Shown here: positions 51,007 through 59,640 of the stretch, one piece after another
Numbering within the stretch: position 1 is the stretch's first letter
How the letters are laid out: every line of letters begins with the position of its first letter
Origin: MR-S7 sp000400995
GTDB lineage: Bacteria; Pseudomonadota; Gammaproteobacteria; Burkholderiales; Burkholderiaceae_C
NCBI RefSeq assembly: GCF_045291395.1
Contig: NZ_CP152342.1
Location: forward strand, 3,968,001-4,032,000
Direction: 5' to 3'
DNA: 64,000 nt
Position numbers and translations under genes: made by a program
The notes under the pieces: model-generated
Told to the model about the DNA's origin: nothing
Databases searched by the model: none
What the model saw: only the letters and a program-made list of their open reading frames with translations

Positions 51007-51869
51007 CGCAGCAAGTACCCGAGCGCCACGCCCGCGAACAGCGCCGCGCCTATCCAGTGACTCTTGCTGAAGGCGGTGAAGCAGCCTTCGCGCGTGCGCC
51101 CCCGGATCAGCGTGTAGTGCCACGCCACCTGCGCGGCGGCAGCGGCCAGCCCCAGCGCGAAGGGCCAGCCGCCCACGCGCGGCCACAGCACCCAGGCCGT
51201 GAGCACCAGGCAGAGCACGAAGCACAGCATGACGCCCGCCACGTCGAAGCGCCCCAGCGTGATGGCCGAGGTCTTCATGCCGATCTTCAGGTCGTCGTCG
51301 CGGTCCACCATGGCGTATTCGGTGTCGTAGGCCAGCACCAGGAACAGGTTGGCCAGCCACAGCACCCAGGCGGTGGCGGTCACCTCGCCGCGCACGGCCG
51401 CGAAGGCGATGACGATGCCGAAGTTGAACGCCAGCCCCAGGAAGGCCTGCGGCATGGCGAAGAAACGCTTGGTGAACGGGTAGAGGATGGTGAACAGCAC
51501 CGCGGGCACCGACCAGGCCACGGCCTCCCAACGCGTGGTGAGCACCAGGCCGAAGGAGAACAGCGCCAGCGCCGCGCCGAGCAGCGCCGCCTCCTTCACG
51601 CCGATCTGGCCGCTCGTGATGGGGCGGTGCGCGGTGCGCTTGACGTGGCGGTCGAAGTCGCGGTCGGCGATGTCGTTGATGCAGCAGCCCGCGCTCCTCA
51701 TGAGCACCGTGCCCGCCACGAACACCGCCAGCAGGTGCCAGCCCGGGAAGCCGTCCGCCGCCACCCACAGCGCCACCAGCGTGGGCCACACCAGCACCAG
51801 CCAGCCGGCGGGGCGGTCGAAGCGGATCAGGTCGAGGTACAGGGACAGGCGGCTGCGCGAAGAAGACAT
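51000..51869 (-). CDS. ubiA: 4-hydroxybenzoate polyprenyltransferase
   Basis: 289 residues, integral membrane enzyme that attaches the prenyl tail to 4-hydroxybenzoate in ubiquinone synthesis. First aspartate motif GCCINDIADRDFDRHVKRTA and second AYDTEYAMVDRDDDLKIGMK, both needed for Mg2+-pyrophosphate binding, are intact. Seven to nine membrane helices. The stop codon is supplied by the dispersed repeat. It lies ten bases after the PAP2 gene. Confidence 0.93.
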   Translation of the reverse strand: MSSSRSRLSLYLDLIRFDRPAGWLVLVWPTLVALWVAADGFPGWHLLAVFVAGTVLMRSAGCCINDIADRDFDRHVKRTAHRPITSGQIGVKEAALLGAALALFSFGLVLTTRWEAVAWSVPAVLFTILYPFTKRFFAMPQAFLGLAFNFGIVIAFAAVRGEVTATAWVLWLANLFLVLAYDTEYAMVDRDDDLKIGMKTSAITLGRFDVAGVMLCFVLCLVLTAWVLWPRVGGWPFALGLAAAAAQVAWHYTLIRGRTREGCFTAFSKSHWIGAALFAGVALGYLLRY

Positions 51870-51878
51870 GGCTGGATC

Positions 51879-52628
51879 CTACCGCCGCGCCCTGGCCCAT
51901 TCCGCCGTGCAGACGACGAGCGCCAGCCACGCCAGCCCGAGCAGCCAGCCCGCGAGCACGTCGCTCGCGAAATGCACGCGCAGCATCACGCGGCTGGCGC
52001 CGATGGACAGGCCCAGCGCCAGCGCCACGCCCCAGACCGCCGCGCGCCAGTGCCGGGGCAGGCCGCCCGCGAGCAGCCAGGCCAGCATGCCGTAGAGCAC
52101 CAGCGTGCCCGCGCTGTGGCCGCTCGGGAAGCTGTAGCCACCTTCGGACACCCAGCCGGCCTCGGGCCGCGGGCGGGCGACGAAGCCCTTGATCGCGCGG
52201 ATCCACAGCCCCACGCCCGCCGTGCCCAGCAGCCACGCGCCCGCGCGCAGGCCCTCGCGGCGCCACAGGAGCCACAGCAGCACGGCCACCGAGAGCGCCG
52301 CCGTCCAGCCCACGTGGCCCCGGTGCGTGAAGGCCGCGACGGGCCCGAGCCACGCGGGCGGCCGGTGGTGCGCGAACCACTGCTGCACGGCCAGGTCCAT
52401 CGCGTGCCAGTGCGCGCCCTCGGCGCAGCCGGGCGCGGTGAGGCAGAGCATGTCGCGCGCGAGCACCGCCAGGCCCAGCGCGGCCAGCAGTCCGGCCAGC
52501 GCCAGCGCGTGCCACGCGGCGGGCGGCAGGGCGGCATCGGAGGGTGCGGCCTGCGCGGGCGCGCGGCGCAGGTAGAAAAAAGGCCGCCCAGGGCGGCCAT
52601 CACGAGCAGCAGCCCCGCGGGGCCGCAT
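51879..52628 (-). CDS. PAP2-family lipid phosphatase; start uncertain
   Basis: About 249 residues, inner membrane. The phosphatase motifs are in order: KGFVARPRPEAG (KxxxxxxRP), GYSFPSGHSAG (PSGH) and SRVMLRVHFASDVLAG (SRxxxxxHxxxD). Substrate could be undecaprenyl pyrophosphate or phosphatidic acid. The start MRPRGAA at 52628 is the only ATG in frame before the core. However, the first codons overlap a hairpin and T run that look like the terminator of dps. If the six-base A run at 52576-52581 were seven, an ATG at 52600 (MAALGGL) would join the frame instead. Confidence 0.76.
   Translation of the reverse strand: MRPRGAAARDGRPGRPFFYLRRAPAQAAPSDAALPPAAWHALALAGLLAALGLAVLARDMLCLTAPGCAEGAHWHAMDLAVQQWFAHHRPPAWLGPVAAFTHRGHVGWTAALSVAVLLWLLWRREGLRAGAWLLGTAGVGLWIRAIKGFVARPRPEAGWVSEGGYSFPSGHSAGTLVLYGMLAWLLAGGLPRHWRAAVWGVALALGLSIGASRVMLRVHFASDVLAGWLLGLAWLALVVCTAEWARARR
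52576..52598 (-). terminator. Intrinsic terminator of dps inside the PAP2 gene start
   Basis: Minus strand: GGCCGCC - CTG - GGCGGCC and a run of six T. It lies 68 bases after the dps stop and inside the first codons of the next gene on the same strand, so it should end dps transcripts and keep PAP2 expression low unless another promoter is used. Confidence 0.7.
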
Positions 52629-52665
52629 GCGCGTCAATCCAGGACATGCGGAGCGGGCGCTCCCA

Positions 52666-53184
52666 TCACGCTTCGAGCAGCGAGCGCAGCATCCATGCCG
52701 TCTGCTCGTGCACCGTGAGGCGCTGGGTGAGCAGGTCGGCCGTGGGCTCGTCGCTGGCCTTGTCGGCCAGGGGGAAGAGCTCGCGCGCGGTGCGGGCCAC
52801 GGCCTCATGGCCTTCGACGAGGATGCGCACCATCTCCAGCGCCGCGGGCGGCGTGGTGGGCACGTCGGCCAGCGAGGTGAGCTTGCCGAATTCGGCGTAG
52901 GAGCCGGGCGCGTGGTGGCCCAGCGAGCGGATGCGCTCGGCCACCGGGTCCACGGCGTTCCACAGCTCGGTGTACTGCTCCATGAACATGGCGTGCAGCG
53001 AGTTGAACATCGGGCCCGTCACGTTCCAGTGGAAGTTGTGCGTGGTCAGGTACAGCGTGTAGGTGTCGGCCAGCAGGCGCGACAGGCCCTGCGCGATGGC
53101 GGCGCGGTCCTTTTCGCTGATGCCAATGTTGATGCGCGGCACGCCGGTCTTGGCGGTGGCGGATTTGCTCGGGGATTTGGCCAT
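52666..53184 (-). CDS. dps: Dps-family DNA-binding ferritin-like protein
   Basis: 172 residues, forms dodecamers that oxidise and store iron and protect DNA in oxidative stress. The ferroxidase ligands are in THNFHWNVTGPMFNSLHAMF (His, Asp/Glu from neighbours). The lysine-rich N-terminus (MAKSPSKSATAKTG) may bind DNA. AGGAGG upstream fixes ATG at 53184; the open frame extends further to 53250. It lies 32 bases after oxyR, its expected activator. Confidence 0.93.
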   Translation of the reverse strand: MAKSPSKSATAKTGVPRINIGISEKDRAAIAQGLSRLLADTYTLYLTTHNFHWNVTGPMFNSLHAMFMEQYTELWNAVDPVAERIRSLGHHAPGSYAEFGKLTSLADVPTTPPAALEMVRILVEGHEAVARTARELFPLADKASDEPTADLLTQRLTVHEQTAWMLRSLLEA

Positions 53185-53216
53185 GGTGTTTCCTCCTGTT
53201 GAACAACGGCGAAAGC

Positions 53217-54181
53217 TTACGACAGGCGCGTGACGCCCGGCAGCTCGCAAGCATAGACCGCATTGCGCAGCGCTGCGATGGCTTCGTAGCGCGTGAAGCT
53301 GCGCCGCCAGGCCAGCACCACGCGGCGCTTCGGGGGGCGCTGCCGTCGTCCTCGACGATGGGCAGGTAGCGGATGTGGGCGTCGTCGCTCTTGCGCCGGC
53401 GCGCGCCGGCGTGCAGCGCGTCGCGCGGCACCGACAGGCGCGGCACCAGCGTGACGCCCATGCCGGCCGAAACCATGTGCTTGATGGTCTCCAGCGACGA
53501 GCCCTCGAAGGTGCGGCGGATGCCCTCGGCGTTGCTCGCGTAGCGCGCGAACTCGGGGCAGACCTCGAGCACGTGGTCGCGGAAGCAGTGGCCCGCGCCG
53601 AGCAGCAGCATGGTCTCGTTCTTGAGTTCGGTGGCGGAGACGGAGGCGCGCGCGGCCAGCGGGTGGCTGCTGGGCACGGCGGCCATGAAGGGCTCGTCGT
53701 ACAGCGGCGCCACGGCCAGGCCGGTGTCGGGGAAGGGCTCGGCCATGATGGCGCAGTCGATCTCGCCGGTGCGCAGCATCTCCAGCAGGCGCGCGGTGAA
53801 GTTCTCCTGCAGCATCAGCGGCATCTGCGGCGTGCGCGCGATGGCGTGGCGCACCAGCTCGGGCAGCAGGTAGGGGCCCACGGTGTAGATCACGCCCAGC
53901 GTGAGCGCACCGGCCAGCGGGTCCTTGCCGCGCTTGGCGATCTCCTTGATGGCGGCGGCCTGCTCCAGCACGCTCTGCGCCTGGCGCACGATCTCCTCGC
54001 CCAGCGGGGTGACGGAGACGTCGCTCGCGCTGCGCTCGAAGAGCTTGACCTCCAGCTCGTCCTCCAGCTTCTTCACGGCCACGGACAGCGTGGGCTGCGA
54101 GACGTAGCACGCGTCCGCGGCACGGCCGAAGTGCTTCTCACGCGCGACGGCGACGATGTATTTGAGTTCGGTAAGTGTCAT
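53217..54181 (-). CDS. oxyR: Hydrogen peroxide-sensing LysR regulator OxyR, apparent single-base frameshift
   Basis: About 321 residues once corrected. MTLTELKYIVAVAREKHFGR and the HTH (AADACYVSQPTLSVAVKKLE) start the protein, and both redox cysteines are present in GAGHCFRDHVLEVCPEF, which sets OxyR apart from other LysR proteins. The frame breaks at a six-base G run (53332-53337, C run on the coding strand). Seven would read GSAPPKRRVVLAWRRSFTRY and end normally at RLS. dps follows in the same direction. Without the repair the protein would lose its C-terminal dimer region. Confidence 0.87.
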
Positions 54182-54336
54182 GTGTGGAAGAGGGGCCGGC
54201 TATGGCGCAAGGCGACACCATAGTGCACTGCAGGCATTCTGAAAAGCCGCCGCGCTCAAGCAGGGCGTGCAGTTCGTGCGTTTTTGTGCAGCCGGCCCAT
54301 TGTCCCACCGCCGCGCGCTCCGTGTGCCGCGCCCGG

Positions 54337-56444
54337 TCATGCCTTGAGATAGTCGGCCTTGCCGCCCAGCCAGCGCTCCACGTGGCGCGCGGCGAGCTGC
54401 GGGTGGCCGTCGAGCATGCGCGGCGCCGTCTCGCGCGCCCAGGCGAGCAGCGCCGTGTCGGTGGCCAGGTCGGCGAAGCGCAGCAGCGCGTCGCCCGACT
54501 GGCGCGCGCCCAGGAATTCGCCCGGCCCGCGGATCTCCAGGTCGCGCCGGGCGATCTCGAAGCCGTCCGTCGTCTCGGCCATGGCCTTGAGCCGGTCGCG
54601 CGCGGTCTCGCCCAGGCGGCCGCTGTCGCCCGTGGAATAGAGCAGCACGCAGGCCGACGCGGCCGCGCCGCGCCCCACGCGCCCGCGCAGCTGGTGCAGC
54701 TGCGAGAGGCCGAAGCGCTCGGCGTGCTCGATGACCATGAGCGAGGCGTTGGGCACGTCCACGCCCACCTCGATCACCGTGGTGCTGACCAGCACGCCCA
54801 TGCGCCCGCTCTTGAATTCCTCCATCACCGCCTTCTTCTCGGCCGCAGACATGCGCGAATGCAGCAGGCCGACGGACACGCCCGGCAACGCCTCGCTCAA
54901 CTCCACGTGCGTGGCCGTGGCGTTGGACAGGTCCAGCGCCTCGCTCTCCTCGATCAGCGGGCACACCCAGTAGACCTGCCGCCCCGCCGCCACCTGGGCG
55001 CCGATGCGCTCGACCACCTCGTCCTTGCGGCTGTCGGCGATGAGCTTGGTGACGATGGGCGTGCGGCCCGGCGGCAGCTCGTCGATGGTGGAAACATCGA
55101 GGTCGGCGTAGTAGGTCATCGCCAGCGTGCGCGGGATGGGCGTGGCGCTCATCATCAGCATGTGCGGCTCCAGGCCCAGGTGGGCCAGCTTCTTGCGCAG
55201 TTCCAGCCGCTGCGCGACGCCGAAGCGGTGCTGCTCGTCTACCACCGCGAGCGCGAGGTTGTGGAAGCGCACCTGCTCCTGGATGACGGCGTGCGTGCCG
55301 ACGACCAGCGCGGCCTCGCCGCTGGCCACGGCCTCCAGCATCGCGGCGCGCTCCTTCTTCTTCTGCCCGCCCGCGAGCCACGCGACGCGCTTGCCGCGCG
55401 CGGCCAGCAGCGGCTCCAGCCAGCCGATGAGCTTGGCGAAGTGCTGCTCGGCCAATATTTCCGTGGGCGCCATCAGCGCGCACTGCCAGCCCGCATCCAT
55501 GCAGACGGCGGCGGCCAGCGCGGCGACCACCGTCTTGCCCGAGCCCACGTCGCCCTGCAGCAGACGGTGCATGGGGCGGCTGGCGGCGATGTCGCGCGCG
55601 ATCTCCTCGCCCACGCGGCGCTGCGCGGCGGTGAGCTGGAAGGGCAGTGCGGCGAGCAGCTGTTCATGCAGTGCGGTTTCGCCCGCAGCACGCAGTTGCG
55701 GCGCGCGCAGCCGGTCGCGCGCGCGCTTGGCGGTCAGCTGCGAGAGCTGCTGCGCCAGCAGCTCCTCGGCCTTCAGGCGCTGCCAGGCGGGGTGGCTGTG
55801 GTCCTCCAGCGTTGCCAGGGCCACGTCGGGCGCTGGGTGATGCAAAAGAAGAGCGCCTCGCGCAGGCTCCATGGGCGCTGGAGGCCATTTTGGCGATCGA
55901 AGCGCGCCAGGGGCGGCTCCAGGCCCGGCGGCAGCGTCTCGGGCAGGTCCACGCGCGTGAGCGCGCTGGCGACGGCGCGGCGCAGGTAGGCCTGCGGCAG
56001 CTGCGCCACCGTGGGGTAGACGGGCGTGAGCGCGGCGGGCAGCTCTCCCTCGGCCTTGCGGAACGCCGGGTGCAGCATCTGCCGGCCCCAGAAGCCGCCC
56101 TTGATCTCGCCGCGCGCGCGCACGCGCGTGCCCACGGCCAGGGTCTTCTGGTGCGAGGGGTAGAAGCTGAAGAAGCGCAGCTCGCAGGTGCCCGAGCCGT
56201 CGTCCAGCGTCACCACGAGCTGGCGGCGCGGGCGCATCTGGATTTCGCTGGCGGTCACCTCGCCCTCGATCTGCACCGTGCTGCCGTCGCGGGCGCTCTT
56301 GATGGGGGTGATGCGCGTCTCGTCCTCGTAGCGCAGCGGCAGGTGCAGGGCCAGGTCGATGTCGCGCGTGAGGCCCAGCTTGACGAGGGCTTGCCGGGCG
56401 GGCGAAGCGGCAGGGCCGGAGGAAGAAGGGTTCGGACGGGGCAC
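54337..56444 (-). CDS. recG: ATP-dependent DNA helicase RecG, apparent single-base frameshift
   Basis: About 702 residues once corrected. The N-terminal wedge domain frame begins MPRPNPSSSG and includes LHLPLRYEDETRITPI and RQLVVTLDDGSGTCELRFFS. The helicase frame has Walker A LLQGDVGSGKT, DEQH motif AVVDEQHRFGVAQR, MSATPIPRTLAMT and QLRGRVGRG. The two meet at a four-base A run (55844-55847); one more base joins SLREALFF to LHHPAPDVALATL. RecG reverses stalled replication forks and processes Holliday junctions. Confidence 0.87.
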
Positions 56445-56501
56445 GCGAAAAGGCTACCATGTCCGGTTACCGCCAACTCTCTGGAGACTCCGTTTCCCGC
56501 C

Positions 56502-57734
56502 ATGCTCAAGCGCATCCCCGTACGGCACCTCACCCTGGGCATGTACCTGCACGATTTCTGCGGGGCGTGGATCGAGCACCCCTTCTGGCGCAAGCGCTTC
56601 CTGCTCGAAGACCCCGAGGACCTGGCGCGCATCCGCGCCACGCGCATCCAGGAGGTCTGGATCGACATCGCCCGGGGCCTGGACGTGCCCGCGGGCGCAG
56701 CGGCCGCGGTGCCACGGCACCCCGTGCCCGGCGCGCCCCCGGCCCCGCAGGAGCCGCCCCGCACGCCCGCGCCCGAGTCCGCCCCCATGGACCAGGAGCT
56801 GCGCCGCGCCGCCACCATCTGCGGCAACGCCAAGCAGGCCATGGCCTCGATGTTCAGCGAGGCGCGCATGGGCCGCGCGGTGGACGTGGCCGGCACCGAG
56901 GGGCTGGTGCACGCGATCTCGCACTCGGTCACGCGCAACCCCGGCGCACTCATCAGCCTGGCCCGGCTCAAGACGGCAGACGAATACACCTACATGCACT
57001 CCGTGGCCGTGTGCGCGCTCATGGTGGCGCTGGCGCGCCAGCTGGGCATGGACGACGCGGCCACGCACCAGGCCGGCCAGGCGGGCCTGCTGCACGACCT
57101 GGGCAAGGCCGCCGTGCCGCTGGCCGTGCTCAACAAGCCGGGCAAGCTCACCGCCGAGGAATTCACCACGGTGCAAAGCCACCCCGTGGCCGGCCACGCC
57201 ATGCTGCAGGGCAGCGGCCTGCCCGCGGGGGTGCTCGACGCCTGCCTGCACCACCACGAGAAGATGGACGGCACGGGCTACCCCCACCGCCTGCCGGGCG
57301 AGCGCATCGGCCAGCTCGCGCGCATGGCGGCCATCTGCGACGTGTACGACGCCATCACCTCCGACCGCCCGTACAAGCGCGGCTGGGACCCGTCCGAGGC
57401 CCTGCGCCGCATGGCCGAGTGGACGCGCGGCCACCTCGACGGCCGGCTGTTCCAGGCCTTCGTGAAGACCATCGGCATCTACCCCGTGGGCTCGCTGGTG
57501 CGCCTGGCCTCGGGGCGCCTGGGCGTGGTGGTGGAGCAGTCGCCCGGCACCCTGGTGGCGCCGCGCGTGAAGGTGTTCTTCTCCACCAAGTCCGGCATGC
57601 GCATCGTGCCCGAACTGGTGGACCTGTCCGCCCCGGGCTGCGCCGAACGCATCACCGCGCGCGAAGACCCCGACGCGTGGCAGTTCCCCGACCTCGCCCA
57701 GCTGTGGTCGGACCTGCCGCCGCAGCCCTGGTGA
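56502..57734 (+). CDS. HD-GYP c-di-GMP phosphodiesterase with DUF3391 N-terminus
   Basis: 410 residues. The N-terminal DUF3391 starts MLKRIPVRHLTLGMYLHDFC. A proline-rich linker (about residues 80-110) precedes the HD-GYP domain with metal ligands in YMHSVAVCALMV, GLLHDLGKAAVPL, HHHEKMDGTGYPHRLPGE and AICDVYDAITSDRPYK. All HD and GYP residues are present, so c-di-GMP to GMP hydrolysis is likely. It is divergent from recG. No other domain that would sense a signal is apparent. Confidence 0.9.
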   Translation: MLKRIPVRHLTLGMYLHDFCGAWIEHPFWRKRFLLEDPEDLARIRATRIQEVWIDIARGLDVPAGAAAAVPRHPVPGAPPAPQEPPRTPAPESAPMDQELRRAATICGNAKQAMASMFSEARMGRAVDVAGTEGLVHAISHSVTRNPGALISLARLKTADEYTYMHSVAVCALMVALARQLGMDDAATHQAGQAGLLHDLGKAAVPLAVLNKPGKLTAEEFTTVQSHPVAGHAMLQGSGLPAGVLDACLHHHEKMDGTGYPHRLPGERIGQLARMAAICDVYDAITSDRPYKRGWDPSEALRRMAEWTRGHLDGRLFQAFVKTIGIYPVGSLVRLASGRLGVVVEQSPGTLVAPRVKVFFSTKSGMRIVPELVDLSAPGCAERITAREDPDAWQFPDLAQLWSDLPPQPW

Positions 57735-57773
57735 GCCGGTAGCGCCGGCATCCCGCACGCAGCGGGTGGAATG

Positions 57774-57806
57774 CCAATAATGCGAATGATTCTTGATAAT
57801 ATTCGT
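57774..57806 (+). promoter_or_regulatory. Candidate Fur box upstream of the esterase gene
   Basis: AATAATGCGAATGATTCTT (57776-57794) matches the 19-base Fur consensus at 13 positions, and an overlapping GATAATATTCGTTCG (57795-57809) carries a second GATAAT half. It sits 28 bases before the ATG at 57834. It is AT-rich in a very GC-rich setting, which supports function. Confidence 0.6.
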
Positions 57807-57833
57807 TCGCCTGTCCCCCCGCTCTTGCATTCC

Positions 57834-59552
57834 ATGCTCGCCCTTCTCCTCGTCCCGCTGGCGCTGGTGCTCGCCAGCCTCGCCCTGGTCTTCGCCTCGG
57901 AGCGCGCCGCTCGCCGCATCACCCGCCCGCTGGGCTGGTGCCTGGTCGCGCTGCTGGCGGCCGCGCTGCTGGGGGGCCACCTGCCGGCCACCGCGGTGGC
58001 CGGTCAGCAGCTTGCCGTGGGCGCCGCCCAGGCGGGCGCGCTGGGCGCGGGCCAGGTCCTGCGCTGGCAGCCCGCCGTGCCGCCGGGCCATGTGGTGCAG
58101 GGCAGCTTCGACGGTCCCGGCGCCGTGCTCGACCTGCTGGACGCCGAGGGCCGCCACCTGCGCCGCCTGGTCGCCGAGGACGACAGCCCCCAGGGCTTCA
58201 CCTGGCAGGTGCAGCCGGGGCAACAGTTGCAGGTGCGCGGGGGCGCGCAGGCCGGTCCCTACTCCCTGGTGCTGCGCCGCGCGTTCGCCCCGGCGGACAC
58301 GGCCGCCGCCGCACCCGCGCCGCAGAGCCCGCGCCTGCGCGCGCTGGCGCAGACCCTGGCCGAGGGCGGCGGCACCGCCGCCTTCTGGGCCGAGCGCGCG
58401 CGCGAGGGCACGCCGCTGGTGGAGCCGCTCTCCGCCCGCGAGGCGCTGGTCACCTTCCTGTGGCGCGGCACGCCGGACACGCGCGGCGTGCGCCTGTTCG
58501 GCAGCCCCTCGGGCGACCACGACCCGCTGCAGCGCCTGGGCGGCAGCGACGTGTGGTGGACGAGCTTTCGCATGCCGCTGGGCGCGCGCCTGTCCTACCG
58601 CCTCGCGCCCGACGTGCCGCAGGTCCGGGGCACGGCGACGGACAACCGCCGCATGATCCTGGCCACCGCGCAGCGCGATCCGCTGAACCCGCGCGCCTTC
58701 CCCGCGCGCACCGACACCGCGCTGGACGCCTTCCAGGGCTTCTCCGTGCTGGAGCTGCCCGGCGCGCCCGCGCAGCCCTGGGTGACGCCGCGCCCGGGCG
58801 TGGCCCGGGGCACGCTCACGCGCCACGTGGTGGACAGCCGCATCCTGGGCAACCAGCGCGCCGTCTGGCTCTACCGCCCGGCCGGCGCGCCGCCGCAGGC
58901 ACTGCTGGTGCTGTTCGACGCCCATGCCTACCGCGACGACGTGCCCACGCCGCGCATCGTGGACAACCTGCTGGCCGACGGCCTGATCCCGCCCACCGCC
59001 GTGGTGCTCGTCGCCAACCCCAGCCCCGAGGCGCGCGGCGCCGAACTGCCACCCAACCCGGCGTTCGCGCGCTTCCTCGACGAGGAGCTGATGCCCTGGG
59101 TGCGCGCGCGAGGCCTGGCGCAGCCGCCCGAGGCCACCGTGGTCGCCGGCTCCAGCTACGGCGGCCTGGCCTCGGCCTATGCCGGGCTGGTGCTGCCGCA
59201 CTGGTTCGGCCGCGTGCTGAGCCTGTCGGGCTCGTACTGGTGGGCGCCGCGGGGCGAGATGCCCGGCGCCATGATGCGCGCCTACGCCGAGGCGCCGCCG
59301 CGCGCCGTGCGCTTCTACCTGGACGCCGGGCGCTACGAGAGCGCCCGCGCCGGGCAGGACGGCATCCTGGAGACCAACCGCCACCTGGGCGACGTGCTGC
59401 GCGCCAAGGGCTACGCCGTGACCCAGCGCGAGCACCCCACGGGCCACGACTACCTCCACTGGCAGGGCGCGCTGGGCTGCGGCCTGGTGGCACTGCTGAA
59501 CCCCGCGCGCTTCGCGCAGGGGCTGGCGGCGTGCGATTCGTCCGCTATGTAA
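57834..59552 (+). CDS. Membrane-anchored or exported enterochelin esterase-like hydrolase
   Basis: About 572 residues. Two hydrophobic segments at the N-terminus (MLALLLVPLALVLASLALVF and WCLVALLAAALLGGHL) suggest membrane anchoring or export. They are followed by a beta-rich domain like the N-terminal domain of Fes (WRGTPDTRGVRLFGSPSG, SYRLAPDVP) and a C-terminal esterase fold with nucleophile elbow VVAGSSYGGLA and a final EHPTGHDYLHW histidine. Fes is normally cytoplasmic; here the enzyme seems periplasm-facing, as with IroE. ATG at 57834 is preferred because an upstream ATG (57771) lies in the Fur box. Iron-siderophore release is inferred from fold and Fur site. Confidence 0.75.
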   Translation: MLALLLVPLALVLASLALVFASERAARRITRPLGWCLVALLAAALLGGHLPATAVAGQQLAVGAAQAGALGAGQVLRWQPAVPPGHVVQGSFDGPGAVLDLLDAEGRHLRRLVAEDDSPQGFTWQVQPGQQLQVRGGAQAGPYSLVLRRAFAPADTAAAAPAPQSPRLRALAQTLAEGGGTAAFWAERAREGTPLVEPLSAREALVTFLWRGTPDTRGVRLFGSPSGDHDPLQRLGGSDVWWTSFRMPLGARLSYRLAPDVPQVRGTATDNRRMILATAQRDPLNPRAFPARTDTALDAFQGFSVLELPGAPAQPWVTPRPGVARGTLTRHVVDSRILGNQRAVWLYRPAGAPPQALLVLFDAHAYRDDVPTPRIVDNLLADGLIPPTAVVLVANPSPEARGAELPPNPAFARFLDEELMPWVRARGLAQPPEATVVAGSSYGGLASAYAGLVLPHWFGRVLSLSGSYWWAPRGEMPGAMMRAYAEAPPRAVRFYLDAGRYESARAGQDGILETNRHLGDVLRAKGYAVTQREHPTGHDYLHWQGALGCGLVALLNPARFAQGLAACDSSAM

Positions 59553-59608
59553 TCAGGAGCTAGTCGCGCTTTTCCTGACTGGAATTGCAGTGCATTCCAT
59601 ATGAAAAA

Positions 59609-59640
59609 CCAGGAGCAGCCAGCGCAAGCAGCTCCTTTTT
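59609..59640. terminator. Bidirectional intrinsic terminator between convergent genes
   Basis: AGGAGC (59611-59616) pairs with GCTCCT (59631-59636), with five T after it on the plus strand and a T run on the minus strand from the AAAAACC before it. The matching AGGAGCTAGTCGCGCTTTT near 59556 is a second partial arm. Confidence 0.75.

Noticed and set aside
56454..59459. A 1001-codon open frame on the minus strand opposite the HD-GYP and esterase genes
   Set aside because: It is made of A/G/R/H-rich sequence with no family motif and mirrors third-position GC of the real plus-strand genes.
59552..59580. A further copy of the GCGCTT repeat after the esterase gene
   Set aside because: AGGAGCTAGTCGCGCTTTT resembles one arm only; together with the following sequence it fits a terminator hairpin better.
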